Source: Ruminococcaceae bacterium R-25
Lineage (GTDB): Bacteria; Bacillota; Clostridia; Saccharofermentanales; Saccharofermentanaceae
NCBI GenBank assembly: GCA_003149065.1
Contig: QGFZ01000001.1
Location: forward strand, 1,116,001 to 1,180,000
Reading direction: 5' to 3'
Length of the DNA: 64,000 nucleotides
A program made the translations under genes and the position numbers. The notes below the pieces were generated by a model that was given only the letters and a program-made list of their open reading frames with translations, was not told the DNA's origin and made no database searches. Shown piece after piece: positions 25,881 to 34,588 of this stretch (position 1 is its first letter; each line of letters starts with the position of its first letter).

Positions 25881-25972
25881 ACTATCGCATCAGCTGATTT
25901 TTAAGGCCGATAATTATAGAAAAACCGTCTTTTCTGTAATTATTGGCCTTATTTTTTGCCTCATGCGATAGT
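25881..25972 (+). terminator. Nested palindrome: terminator inside 10-bp terminal inverted repeats
   Basis: Inner arms of 21 bases at 25903-25923 and 25930-25950 (start AAGGCCGATAATTATAGAAA) match at 19 positions with the rest wobble, enclose a 6-base loop and are followed by ATTTTTTG; this terminates the MATE gene. Outside them ACTATCGCAT (25881-25890) is perfectly inverted at 25963-25972, giving a 92-bp element with terminal repeats. Confidence 0.8.
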
Positions 25973-25988
25973 AATCCGGGGTTATGAA

Positions 25989-26020
25989 TACAATAAATAA
26001 GCTGTCCCGTATGAGACAGC
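25989..26020 (-). terminator. Short hairpin terminator for the HD-GYP gene
   Basis: On the minus strand GCTGTCTC pairs with GGGACAGC (one wobble; arms at 26001-26008 and 26013-26020), followed by a T-rich tail TTATTTATTG. It lies 8 bp after the stop of the gene at 26028. Its GGGCTGTCTCAT start also occurs in the terminator near 21240. Confidence 0.7.
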
Positions 26021-26027
26021 CCTTATT

Positions 26028-27785
26028 TTATCTTGCGTAATCCGTGTTCTCGAAAGATTCGTAGAGCGCAATGATATCTTTCTTCAGAGAGATGAAGATG
26101 CGGCCGAGGTGCGGATCGAAGTGATGTCCTAATTCCTGTCTGATGAGCTCGAAAGCTTCGTCGTAAGACATCGGTTCCTTGTAGTAGCGGCGGCTTGCCA
26201 GCGCATCGAAAACATCTGCAAGTGCCATTATCCTTGCTTCGAACGGGATGCTCTCTCCCCTTAACTGGTCAGGATAGCCAGTGCCGTTATATTTCTCATG
26301 GTGATAGTGGGCAACGTTGGTAGCGACTCTTACGAATTCCTTATCCTCAACGTCTTCAAGGACCTTGCTCATGATCTTCGCGCCGTACTGGGCGTGGATC
26401 TTCATCTTCTCATATTCTTCTTCAGTAAGACCGGAAGGCTTTCTTAAGATGGCATCGTCAACGGCGATCTTGCCCAGGTCATGGAGAGGCGCAGCGTTGA
26501 TAACGGAATCCCAGTAGTTTTCGCTCATGTTGTAGTCGTCTAATTTTCTGAGATGCTCAACGAACAAAGCGACGCAGGCAGATGTTCTGTTGATGTGACC
26601 GCCTGTGGAGTTATCACGGGATTCGATCATGGCCGCCATACCGAGGATGGTGGACATCTGCATCGATTTGGCTCTCTTAGCCTGACGCTCGGCCTCTCGC
26701 TTTAAGGTTTCGCCCTTGAAGCTCATGGACTCGATCATGTTGTGCTGCTCTGTATCGTCTGTGATCTCAACAAGATAGCCTGATACGTGGTTGCGGAAAC
26801 CAAAATGGATCAAGCTCAGTTCGCACTCCAGATATCTCCTCTCGCTGGGGTTTCTGTCGTTTATTACGATGGCCTTTTTAAATTTGCCCTGTGTATTCTT
26901 GTTCTCATCGGCTTCCTCAGCACATTTAGCGACCCACTTAAGGAGATCCTTTAATGCGTAGTCTTTTGCGTTGATCTTTGAGTCGATACGGGCATTGGCT
27001 ATTTCAGGGAAGAACTTTGCGGACACGGAGTTGCTTCCTACGAAATTGAACTGCTTGTCGAAAACAACGTAGCCGAATGTGCTGAGCTCGTCTATCTTTT
27101 CCTGAACGCTTAAATTAACGTTGTAGATCGTGGATCTCGCAACCACATAATCGAGCATCAGTGTGCAGATAAGATAGAAGAACGGGATAAGTTCAATCTT
27201 GAGATTGAAAAATCTTGTTCCCAGGTATACCAGCATAACGCAAAAGAGTGAGCCGGCATAAGTAGCCATGAGCCTGAAAGAAGCGCTGCGCTTGCCGAGA
27301 TATGTGAGGATCGTAAAGAAGGCGGCCAGGCCGACTTCTACAGCCAAAAGGATGTATCTGATGTAATAGATCTGGCCGTGTTCCTTGATCAAAGGAGAAT
27401 ACGAGCCGGCATTGAACTGCAGAGCAGAATAGAAATACGGAAATCTGTCAGTGAGCATTATTGAGATAAATACGAGGATATTTATCACAAGGATCACAAC
27501 AGAAAACCATGTAGGGACCTTTGAGTCCGAATAGTCGATCAGGATATAAACGATGAGGAGCGGCAGAAAGATTCCGCCAACATAAGCTAAAGTATTGGAA
27601 AGTAAAGCTTCTTCGAGGTTTCTCGAACATGAGAGCATGAAGTATCCGGTGTTGCTGATCATGATGCAGACGGACATCAAAATCTCAAGTGTATTTGCAC
27701 CCCTTCTCGAAAAGAGTACGAGCGCAAAAGTAGACAATATGCTGAGTAGCATTACTACTCCCAGTACGATCGAATATATACCCAT
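26028..27785 (-). CDS. Membrane HD-GYP phosphodiesterase
   Basis: 585 aa from ATG 27783-27785, where AAGGG gives ideal spacing; a GTG two codons upstream overlaps that site. About seven transmembrane helices lie in residues 5-215 (7TM histidine-kinase-like sensor). A PAS-like segment follows (about 225-340), then a coiled linker and the HD-GYP domain from about 375: HINRTSACVALF, HDLGKIAVDDAIL, and HHEKYNGTGYPDQLRG with an intact GYP. It should hydrolyse c-di-GMP. It is the probable counterpart of the GGDEF cyclase at 18056. Substrate specificity within the family is inferred from the intact motifs. Confidence 0.92.
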   Translation of the reverse strand: MGIYSIVLGVVMLLSILSTFALVLFSRRGANTLEILMSVCIMISNTGYFMLSCSRNLEEALLSNTLAYVGGIFLPLLIVYILIDYSDSKVPTWFSVVILVINILVFISIMLTDRFPYFYSALQFNAGSYSPLIKEHGQIYYIRYILLAVEVGLAAFFTILTYLGKRSASFRLMATYAGSLFCVMLVYLGTRFFNLKIELIPFFYLICTLMLDYVVARSTIYNVNLSVQEKIDELSTFGYVVFDKQFNFVGSNSVSAKFFPEIANARIDSKINAKDYALKDLLKWVAKCAEEADENKNTQGKFKKAIVINDRNPSERRYLECELSLIHFGFRNHVSGYLVEITDDTEQHNMIESMSFKGETLKREAERQAKRAKSMQMSTILGMAAMIESRDNSTGGHINRTSACVALFVEHLRKLDDYNMSENYWDSVINAAPLHDLGKIAVDDAILRKPSGLTEEEYEKMKIHAQYGAKIMSKVLEDVEDKEFVRVATNVAHYHHEKYNGTGYPDQLRGESIPFEARIMALADVFDALASRRYYKEPMSYDEAFELIRQELGHHFDPHLGRIFISLKKDIIALYESFENTDYAR

Positions 27786-27924
27786 GTTCACCCTTGTTCA
27801 CAAAATTTAAGCACTTTACCGAATATATTTTACCGCACATTCGACATAAAGTGTTATTATTTTTGTTAATTAGTTATATATATTTACCAAATTCTTATAC
27901 AAAGTGAGGTCGAATGACTGAAAA

Positions 27925-28917
27925 ATGCTGAAGGATGACGTGCTTAATATTATTTACTGGGAAGAAGATTTTATCTCCGGTGAGGCCATAAGCCGTAAGC
28001 TCGGTGTCTCAAGAGCAGCGGTCAATTCGGCCGTAAAAGCACTCAGGGATGAAGGCTACGAGATAACCTCATCGACCAACAAGGGTTACCTTCTTACCAA
28101 GAGCCCTGATATCCTCACCAAAGGCTCAGTTTCGGTCTTTCTTCCTGATGCCGTAATACCCGATGTTCATGTTTTCGATTCCGTAGACTCCACCAACAAT
28201 GTCCTGAAGGACATGGCAAGGAACGGCGCTCCGTCCGGAACGGTCGTTATCGCCGACCACCAGACAGGCGGAAAAGGCAGGCGCGGCAGGAGCTTTTCCT
28301 CCCCCAAGGGCGTCGGAGTGTATCTCTCCTACCTCTTCAAGCCTGAATCAGGTTTTGATAAGATATCCAACCTTACCAGCTGGACCGCCATCGCCGTCTC
28401 TGACGCGATCTACAACGCCTACGGAATCTACTCACAGGTCAAATGGGTAAACGATCTTCTCATGAACAGGAAGAAGATCTGCGGCATTCTGACAGAGGTT
28501 ACGGTTGAGGCTGAAAGCGGGCTTATAGACAACTGCATCATCGGCATCGGCATCAACGTCAACGAGACTTCCTTCCCTGCCGAATTATCTGAGATAGCCA
28601 CATCGATCTCGCTTGAAAACGGAGGAAAGACTTTCGACCGTTCAAAGCTTGCCGCCGAGCTCATCAGATCTATGGGAGATCTCGTGTACAGATGGCCTGA
28701 CGATGAGTACTATCTTAACCGTTACCGCAAGAGCAATGTCACTGTAGGAAGCAAGATCGTGGCTTATCCACAGCTCGCCGAGAACAGCGAGGGACGCTCA
28801 GGCACGGCAATTGATATCAACGAAGACTTCTCCCTCAAGGTTAAGTTCGACGACGGTTCCATTGCGGACTTAAGGAGCGGAGAAGTAAGTGTCAGAGGCC
28901 TTTACGGCTACACCTGA
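27925..28917 (+). CDS. birA: Bifunctional biotin-protein ligase / biotin repressor
   Basis: A 330-aa protein. The N-terminal winged helix (residues 1-65: SRKLGVSRAAVNSAVKALRDEGYEI) is the repressor part. The ligase domain follows with VDSTNNVLKDMA, the biotinyl-AMP loop GKGRRGRSF and VKWVNDLLMNRKKICGIL, then the C-terminal SH3-like domain. It adenylates biotin and attaches it to carboxylases. A 5-codon frame (ATG 27914, stop 27931) overlaps the start, and the only Shine-Dalgarno (GAGGT) sits between the two candidate starts, so initiation could be coupled. Its stop directly abuts the convergent comEA gene. Confidence 0.95.
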   Translation: MLKDDVLNIIYWEEDFISGEAISRKLGVSRAAVNSAVKALRDEGYEITSSTNKGYLLTKSPDILTKGSVSVFLPDAVIPDVHVFDSVDSTNNVLKDMARNGAPSGTVVIADHQTGGKGRRGRSFSSPKGVGVYLSYLFKPESGFDKISNLTSWTAIAVSDAIYNAYGIYSQVKWVNDLLMNRKKICGILTEVTVEAESGLIDNCIIGIGINVNETSFPAELSEIATSISLENGGKTFDRSKLAAELIRSMGDLVYRWPDDEYYLNRYRKSNVTVGSKIVAYPQLAENSEGRSGTAIDINEDFSLKVKFDDGSIADLRSGEVSVRGLYGYT

Positions 28918-29649
28918 TCAGACGCAGATATAATCCTTTATCCTGTTATATTTTGAGTCGCCTATTCCGGTGACGTTCTTGATATCCTCTATCGTCTTAA
29001 ACGGATTCTTGGCTCTGTAATCAACGATCGCCTGAGCAGTAACCTCACCGATACCCGGCAGGGTCTTCAGTTCATCTACTGTAGCTGTATTGATATTGAC
29101 TATGCTTATGCCGGTGCTTCCGGTATCTGAACCGCTGCCCTGTTGATTACCCCAGACATATACTCCTTCCTGCCTTATTATGTCACCGCCGTTAAAGCCC
29201 TTCTCGATCTCTGACTTAGACGGGATATAGATCGACATGTTGCCTGTTATCTGGTAAACGAAGTTGATATTATTCACGGAAGCGTCCTCAGTAAGGCCTC
29301 CCGCATCTTCAATGATGTCATTTAACATTACACCTTTAGGAGCTTCGTAGATGCCCGGTTTATTTACTTCTCCGCATATATAGACGCTTATAAGCATAAC
29401 GGTTTCTTTTGCTTTGGCAGGCTTATCGGATGTATCGGAAGGTTCAGTAACATCATCTGTTTCAGAAGCCATAGTGATGCCGGCGCTTTCCGTCACTTGC
29501 GCGCTCCTGCCGTTCTTAAATGAGCTTATGGTAAAATCCCCGCTGCCTTTCAGGACAAACTTATAGAAGGCACTCAGGATTATTACCAGAACGAATGCCA
29601 ATGGTGTTATCAGTTTCTTGATCTTGGTCTTTATGCTTTTCTTGTTCAT
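28918..29649 (-). CDS. comEA: ComEA-like DNA-binding protein (SLBB plus helix-hairpin-helix)
   Basis: 243 aa from ATG 29647-29649; a longer TTG frame runs through the upstream repeat and is rejected. An N-terminal membrane anchor lies at about residues 10-35. An SLBB domain follows (about 80-150: VYICGEVNKPGIYEAPKG, IYIPSKSEI) and a C-terminal HhH pair (IVNINTATVDELKTLPGIGE, FKTIEDIKNVTGIG). ComEA is the surface receptor for transforming DNA. No comEB/comEC follows within the window. Three phased TTGTCG boxes stand just upstream. The gene meets birA tail to tail with no gap. Confidence 0.92.
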   Translation of the reverse strand: MNKKSIKTKIKKLITPLAFVLVIILSAFYKFVLKGSGDFTISSFKNGRSAQVTESAGITMASETDDVTEPSDTSDKPAKAKETVMLISVYICGEVNKPGIYEAPKGVMLNDIIEDAGGLTEDASVNNINFVYQITGNMSIYIPSKSEIEKGFNGGDIIRQEGVYVWGNQQGSGSDTGSTGISIVNINTATVDELKTLPGIGEVTAQAIVDYRAKNPFKTIEDIKNVTGIGDSKYNRIKDYICV

Positions 29650-29671
29650 ACGAAAAGCATACACCCGAGTT

Positions 29672-29711
29672 TTGTCGGTTTTTTGCGACAAAATACGACA
29701 AAAACCGACAA
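29672..29711 (-). promoter_or_regulatory. Three 10-bp-phased TTGTCG boxes plus one inverted copy upstream of comEA
   Basis: On the minus strand TTGTCG occurs at 29706-29711, 29696-29701 and 29686-29691, exactly 10 bp apart. An inverted copy (TTGTCG on the plus strand) is at 29672-29677. A nearly identical triple repeat lies upstream of the tad operon at 51378-51403. Regulatory function is inferred. Confidence 0.6.
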
Positions 29712-29763
29712 GGAAAATCCCTGCCGGTTTCAAACATTATTTTAAAATAATTACTAAAACAGT

Positions 29764-30108
29764 TTAGTCTTCGCCTTCTCTGCGCTTGGTCTCCCAGAAC
29801 TTCTCGATGTTATAATTCTGGCGCTCTTCCCTGCCCATTACATGAACGACAACATCCTTATAATCCAGGAGGATCCACTTGTCGCCTGAGCGTCCTTCGA
29901 TGTGGTCAGGAACGATATCGAAGTCTTTCTTAAGAACATACTCGACTTCGTCTGCCAAAGACTTTATCTGTGTGGTGGAATTACCGCTCGCGAGCACGAA
30001 ATAATCTGCCAAAACTGTCTTTCCTGTCAGGTCTATCGTCTCAATATCAATTCCCTTCTTTGAATCGAGAATGTCAACGATCTTAGCGGCTAATTCTTTT
30101 GTGTCCAT
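29764..30108 (-). CDS. rsfS: Ribosomal silencing factor RsfS
   Basis: 114 aa, the normal size of RsfS/YbeB/DUF143. Diagnostic blocks: ADYFVLASGNSTTQIKSLAD, PDHIEGRSGDKWILLDYKDVVVHVM and REERQNYNIEKFW. RsfS binds ribosomal protein uL14 and blocks subunit joining in starvation. It follows nadD-yqeK on the same strand, its usual neighbourhood in Firmicutes, with a structured hairpin between them. Confidence 0.96.
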   Translation of the reverse strand: MDTKELAAKIVDILDSKKGIDIETIDLTGKTVLADYFVLASGNSTTQIKSLADEVEYVLKKDFDIVPDHIEGRSGDKWILLDYKDVVVHVMGREERQNYNIEKFWETKRREGED

Positions 30109-30189
30109 TATTTATCTCCTTGGTTTGATTATTAATTTGATTTTATCACAATAGTATTTGTTTGGTTTTGCAATTATTGATAGCGGGCA

Positions 30190-30248
30190 ACATCTCACGA
30201 GCGGTTTCCGCACAAGCGAAGCACGGAGGACTAAAGCGAGTGAGATGT
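30190..30248. repeat. Hairpin-forming element between nadD-yqeK and rsfS
   Basis: ACATCTCAC (30190-30198) is inverted as GTGAGATGT (30240-30248), enclosing a partly structured GC-rich loop with CGAAGCACGGAGGACTAAAG. It begins at the stop codon of nadD-yqeK. No T-run follows, so it is more like a REP-type intergenic element or mRNA processing hairpin than a terminator. Confidence 0.55.
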
Positions 30249-31468
30249 TACATGTTAAGGTCTTTCATCATCTGTTTTGTCAGCGGATGGATGTCCCTGC
30301 CCTGCGAGACGAACTTATCTCTTACAGCGGCTGCTGTCATGCGCATGGCGCAGTCCAAGTCTTTTTCGGCAGCTTCCCTGATGGGTGTCAGATCCGTATA
30401 GTTTCTGGAAGGCTCGATCTTGTCTGCCAGATAAACGATCTTTTCCAGGATGCTCATGTCACCCCTGCCGGTCGTGTGATAGCAGATGGCATCAAGGATC
30501 TCTTTATCTTCTATGCCGAATTCTTCTTTAGCGAATGTCGCACCTGCCGGCGAATGAAGGAGCTTCTTCTCGGTGAACAGGTCGCCTGAATACTTCTTTG
30601 CGAGTTCTAACTGCTTTTCTATTGGCAGTTCTTTCGCGCAGTCGTGAAGAGCGCCTGCGATCAGGGCTTTATCCTTATCGCACCCGAAAACGTCTGCCAG
30701 GTGTGCGGACAGATAACCGACATTAAGCGTGTGAAGGAGTCTTTTCGCGCCCAGATACTTATACATCCATACGGCACTCTCGAAAAACTGTTTCCTTGCT
30801 TCCTCCGAAACACCTGAAAGCTTTGTATTCTCAGTGTAGAGGGCATGCCTTTTAATGAACTCTCTGGCGGGCGCAGGAACCTTAGAAAAGTCACCTGTCG
30901 TTGTGATCTCAGATGAAGAACAGTCAACGCCGTCTAATCTGAAGATCTCGACTTTGCCGCCTAAGTTCTTCTTTATTGAATCAGCAGCCTTATCGACATC
31001 CGTGCTGTCACCCGGCCTTACGGCTGCAAGGAGTGTCGCATACTTTAAGATCTCACCGGGCTTATACCAGGTCTCAAATGTTCCGAGGGTATCAGAGCCC
31101 ATGATCCAATAGAATTCATGGCTCTCTTCAGCCTTCTTTTTCTTGATACCGTTTGAAGTGAGGAACCCCTTTATATAAGCGTCAGAAGTAAGTTTTTCAA
31201 GAACAACGGCAGTATAGCTTACGCCTTCGATATCGTACTCGATATCGCTCACAAAGCACTCCTTGATGCCAAGACCTTCAATGGTCTCTTGCATCATGCA
31301 GAGGCGGTACGGGGGCGGAAGCTTATTTGCATAGAGCTTAAAATTATTTCTGACAGAAGGAATAACGATCACAAGGTCAATGAATCCGCTCTTCAGCGCG
31401 GAATTTACCATTGCTATGTGACCGTTATGTACGGGGTCGAATGAACCTCCGTAGATACCTATTCTCAT
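30248..31468 (-). CDS. nadD: NadD-YqeK fusion: nicotinate-nucleotide adenylyltransferase and HD-domain dinucleotide hydrolase
   Basis: A 406-aa protein. The N-terminal nucleotidyltransferase (1-205) starts IGIYGGSFDPVHNGHIAM (HxGH motif) and contains IVIPSVRNNFK and MGSDTLGTFETW. The C-terminal HD domain (215-406) has RLLHTLNVGYLSAHL, LIAGALHDCAKELP and ICYHTTGRGDMS, typical of YqeK, which hydrolyses Ap4A. In Bacillus these are adjacent separate genes; fusion is seen in some Clostridia. It makes NaAD in NAD synthesis. The stop of purD is 3 bp upstream, so it is in an operon with purD and rsfS. Confidence 0.95.
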   Translation of the reverse strand: MRIGIYGGSFDPVHNGHIAMVNSALKSGFIDLVIVIPSVRNNFKLYANKLPPPYRLCMMQETIEGLGIKECFVSDIEYDIEGVSYTAVVLEKLTSDAYIKGFLTSNGIKKKKAEESHEFYWIMGSDTLGTFETWYKPGEILKYATLLAAVRPGDSTDVDKAADSIKKNLGGKVEIFRLDGVDCSSSEITTTGDFSKVPAPAREFIKRHALYTENTKLSGVSEEARKQFFESAVWMYKYLGAKRLLHTLNVGYLSAHLADVFGCDKDKALIAGALHDCAKELPIEKQLELAKKYSGDLFTEKKLLHSPAGATFAKEEFGIEDKEILDAICYHTTGRGDMSILEKIVYLADKIEPSRNYTDLTPIREAAEKDLDCAMRMTAAAVRDKFVSQGRDIHPLTKQMMKDLNM

Positions 31469-31471
31469 CTA

Positions 31472-32725
31472 TTAACCAAGTGTCCTTCCTATGTCGTGAC
31501 GGAAGTGCATATCCTTGAAAGAGATCTTGGCAACGCCTTCGTATGCGCCGTCGATAGCTTCATCAAGGGTATCTGCCTCATCGTATACGCAGAGGACGCG
31601 TCCGCCTGATGTAACGAGCTTGCCGTCCTTGAGCGCGGTGCCTGCCTGGAAAACGATCTTGCCGCATGTATCGATGCCTGTGATCTCGTAACCCTTTGCA
31701 TAGCTCTGCGGATATCCGCCGGATGCCATGACAACAACGCAGGAGCACTTATTCTTCCACTTGAACTCGACCTGGTCGAGCTTGCCGTCGATTACTGCAT
31801 CAACGATGTCGAGGAGGCTGTTTTCGAGAAGCGGCAGAACTGCCTGAGCCTCAGGATCTCCGAAACGTGCATTATATTCAACAACCTTAGGTCCTTCGGG
31901 TGTAAGCATAAGTCCGAAGTAGATAACACCCTTAAAAGGTCTTCCCTCTTTCTTGAGTGCTTCGACTGTAGGTGTGATGATCTCATTCTGGATTCTGGCC
32001 TTAAGCTCATCTGTCATGTCAGCACCGGGTGTAACAGCGCCCATGCCGCCTGTGTTAAGGCCTTCGTCGTGGTCGTATGCTCTCTTGTGGTCTCTGGAAG
32101 ATACCATAGGAACACATGTGTTGCCGTCAGAGAAAGCGAGGACTGTGAGCTCAGGACCTGTCATGCACTCTTCGATAACGATCGTGGAACCAGCAGAACC
32201 GAACTTCTGGTCTTCCATCATGTCCTTAACTGCCTGCTTAGCCTCATCAAGGTTCTGGGCAATGATAACGCCCTTACCCAATGCAAGGCCGTCGCACTTG
32301 ATAACGATAGGCATAGGCTGTGTCTCAAGATAATCAAGAGCCTTCTGCTCGTCGTCGAAGATCTCATACTTTGCAGTAGGGATCTGATATTTCTTCATGA
32401 GTTTTTTTGAAAAAGCCTTGGAGCCTTCGATGATAGCTGCATTTGCCTTAGGACCGAAGCTTCTGATGCCTGCTTCTTCGAGCTTATCGACCATGCCCAT
32501 TGCGAGCGGATCGTCGGGTGCTACGAAAACGAGATCGAACTGTTCTTTTTTCGCAAACTCGACCATACCGTCGATATCTGTTGCCTTAATATTTACGCAT
32601 GTAGCGATAGATGCGATACCGCCGTTACCGGGAGCGCAGTAAAGCTCCGTTATCCTGGGATCCTGCTTGAGCTTCCAGCAGATAACATGTTCTCTTCCGC
32701 CGCCGCCTACTACGAGTACCTTCAT
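31472..32725 (-). CDS. purD: Phosphoribosylamine-glycine ligase
   Basis: 417 aa, full length. The N-domain begins MKVLVVGGGGREHVICWKL. The ATP-grasp core shows PIVIKCDGLALGKGVIIAQ, GLNTGGMGAVTPG and VVEYNARFGDPEAQAVLPLL, all signature blocks of GARS. It ligates glycine to phosphoribosylamine, the second step of purine synthesis. No other pur genes are present in the window; it sits with nadD-yqeK and downstream of hom. Confidence 0.97.
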   Translation of the reverse strand: MKVLVVGGGGREHVICWKLKQDPRITELYCAPGNGGIASIATCVNIKATDIDGMVEFAKKEQFDLVFVAPDDPLAMGMVDKLEEAGIRSFGPKANAAIIEGSKAFSKKLMKKYQIPTAKYEIFDDEQKALDYLETQPMPIVIKCDGLALGKGVIIAQNLDEAKQAVKDMMEDQKFGSAGSTIVIEECMTGPELTVLAFSDGNTCVPMVSSRDHKRAYDHDEGLNTGGMGAVTPGADMTDELKARIQNEIITPTVEALKKEGRPFKGVIYFGLMLTPEGPKVVEYNARFGDPEAQAVLPLLENSLLDIVDAVIDGKLDQVEFKWKNKCSCVVVMASGGYPQSYAKGYEITGIDTCGKIVFQAGTALKDGKLVTSGGRVLCVYDEADTLDEAIDGAYEGVAKISFKDMHFRHDIGRTLG

Positions 32726-32754
32726 TTAACTATTCCTCCGAAAAATTGATCAAC

Positions 32755-33933
32755 TTATTTAAGATAGTGCATCCAGGACTTAGCGCCTGTCTCACTTATG
32801 AGCTCAGCGATATCCTTGTGCTTTACGCCGTTAACGAGGATTGCTTCCTCTGAAAGGTATACACAGCTGTAACCCTTAACGACAACGGCAGAAGCGTCAT
32901 CGACCCTGATAACGATATCTGCGATGATCTCGTCATAAGGCATAACCTCAACGCTCTCGGATGTCCATGCTCTTGATTCAGACGGGTTGCCCATTGCAGC
33001 CTCAAGAACGTCGCCGCATACAGCAGAAGCCGTAGGCATCGTGCCTGCGCCCTGACCGTAGAACATAGCGCGGCCCAGGCTGTTTCCGTCAACCATTATC
33101 GCATTGAATACGCCGTTTACGTTGAACAGGAGATTTGTCTTGTCAACCAAAGCGGGCGCAACGTAAGCGATAGGCTTTTCATCAGCTTCGAAATAAGCAA
33201 TGAGCTTAATGTCGCAGCCGATAGACCTTGCAAATGCCATGTCGTCTGTTGTGATGGCGGAAATGCCTTCTGCCCTGATATTTTCAGGTGCAATATAAGC
33301 GCCGTCATTTGCGATCGTTGAGAGGATCGAGAGCTTTCTCTGAGCGTCGATTCCATCGATATCCGCAGAAGGATTAGCTTCGGCAAAACCGTTTTCCTGC
33401 GCCTGCTTTAAAGCCGTAACGAAATCCAAGCCCTCATCCTTCATCTGTGAGAGGATATAATTTGTCGTACCGTTAACGATGCCTGCGATCTTTGTGATCT
33501 TGTTTGCTGCAAGGCACTTATAAAGAGGTCTTATGATCGGGATACCGCCGCCTACTGCAGCCTCAAAGAGATAGCAGCAATTATTTTCCGCTGCGATCTT
33601 CAAGAGCTCGGGACCCTTTGTCGAAACGAGTTCCTTGTTGGATGTTACTACGCTGATGCCTTTTGACAGAGCGCGCTTTGTATATTCATAAGCGATCCTT
33701 GCGCCGCCTATGGTCTCAACTGCAATCTTGATATCGCTTGAGAAAACTTCATCAGCGTCATGAGTTACGAGACCTGCAAATCTGCTGTCCGGGAAATCCC
33801 TGATATCAAGGATGTACTTTACGTTGATCTCTTTTCCGATACGCTTTGCGATGACATCCTTATTGATGTCCAGAGTCTCAGCGACGCCCGAACCGACCGT
33901 GCCGAAGCCCATAATTGCAATGTTAATAGCCAT
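32755..33933 (-). CDS. hom: Homoserine dehydrogenase
   Basis: 392 aa from ATG 33931-33933 (AAAGGA upstream); the longer frame would overlap the preceding gene. The N-terminal Rossmann motif is IAIMGFGTVGSGVAETL. The catalytic domain has TSNKELV, FEAAVGGGIPIIRPL and the diagnostic GIVNGTTNYIL and ADIDGIDAQRKLSIL. The C-terminal tail after residue 320 is short, so the regulatory ACT domain is reduced; the adjacent ACT protein (20 bp upstream) may supply regulation. It reduces aspartate semialdehyde to homoserine for Thr/Met synthesis. Confidence 0.96.
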   Translation of the reverse strand: MAINIAIMGFGTVGSGVAETLDINKDVIAKRIGKEINVKYILDIRDFPDSRFAGLVTHDADEVFSSDIKIAVETIGGARIAYEYTKRALSKGISVVTSNKELVSTKGPELLKIAAENNCCYLFEAAVGGGIPIIRPLYKCLAANKITKIAGIVNGTTNYILSQMKDEGLDFVTALKQAQENGFAEANPSADIDGIDAQRKLSILSTIANDGAYIAPENIRAEGISAITTDDMAFARSIGCDIKLIAYFEADEKPIAYVAPALVDKTNLLFNVNGVFNAIMVDGNSLGRAMFYGQGAGTMPTASAVCGDVLEAAMGNPSESRAWTSESVEVMPYDEIIADIVIRVDDASAVVVKGYSCVYLSEEAILVNGVKHKDIAELISETGAKSWMHYLK

Positions 33934-33953
33934 TTCTTTCAGTGTTCCTTTCG

Positions 33954-34400
33954 TTATTCCCTGCTCAGTACCATGCACTTGCGCACACCGGCGAGCTTAG
34001 AGATATCATTGATGATGTCGTCAACAGTTCCGTACATCGACACGGTCTCAATAGAGATCGAAATGTCAGCCAGACCGTTGATCGGGATATTCTGATTGAT
34101 AGTCAGAATATTTGCGCGTGATTCCGCGATAGTTCGGATGATCTCCGACAATATACCCTGGAAGTTCTCAACAGACAGAAGGAGTGTAACCTTCTTTCCG
34201 CTTGCTGCCTCATAGAACGGCAATACGGAATCCTTGTACTTGTAGTAAGCACTTCTGGAAAGACCGGTCTTCCTAACCGCTTCGTTGACCGAAGTGGACT
34301 CACCGGTATTAAGGCGCTGCTTAACTTCCATTACCTTAATGAAAACTTCAGGTAAAACTCTTTTATCTACGAGGAAATATTCGGGATTATCCTGGTGCAT
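33954..34400 (-). CDS. ACT domain-containing protein (PheB/UPF0735-like)
   Basis: 148 aa. Residues 1-65 carry a helix-turn-helix-like segment (NEAVRKTGLSRSAYYKYKDSVLPF) and residues 70-145 an ACT domain (VTLLLSVENFQGILSEIIRTIAESRANILTINQNIPINGLADISI). This architecture is conserved next to homoserine dehydrogenase in many Clostridia, where it is presumed to sense an amino acid. The stop is 20 bp before hom, so the two genes form an operon. The upstream 188 bp (34401-34588) shows no clear terminator. Confidence 0.92.
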   Translation of the reverse strand: MHQDNPEYFLVDKRVLPEVFIKVMEVKQRLNTGESTSVNEAVRKTGLSRSAYYKYKDSVLPFYEAASGKKVTLLLSVENFQGILSEIIRTIAESRANILTINQNIPINGLADISISIETVSMYGTVDDIINDISKLAGVRKCMVLSRE

Positions 34401-34588
34401 AAGGTCAAGGCCTTTCTATGAGTTTTCGCGCCCAAGTATACTTCCACAGACGGACATTTGTACGCGCCTGACAATATTAACACGATTAAATGGTGTTTTC
34501 AATAAATATAAGAAGAAGGCGTGCTGATTTATTGCGTTTGCAGATTATCGTTCAACTTCAGCCGCGATTTTCGTCAGAAAAGCAAAGT

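Noticed and set aside
29650-29733. N-terminal extension of ComEA
   Set aside because: The extra residues are encoded by the TTGTCG repeat region from a TTG without a Shine-Dalgarno; the normal membrane anchor begins after the ATG at 29649.
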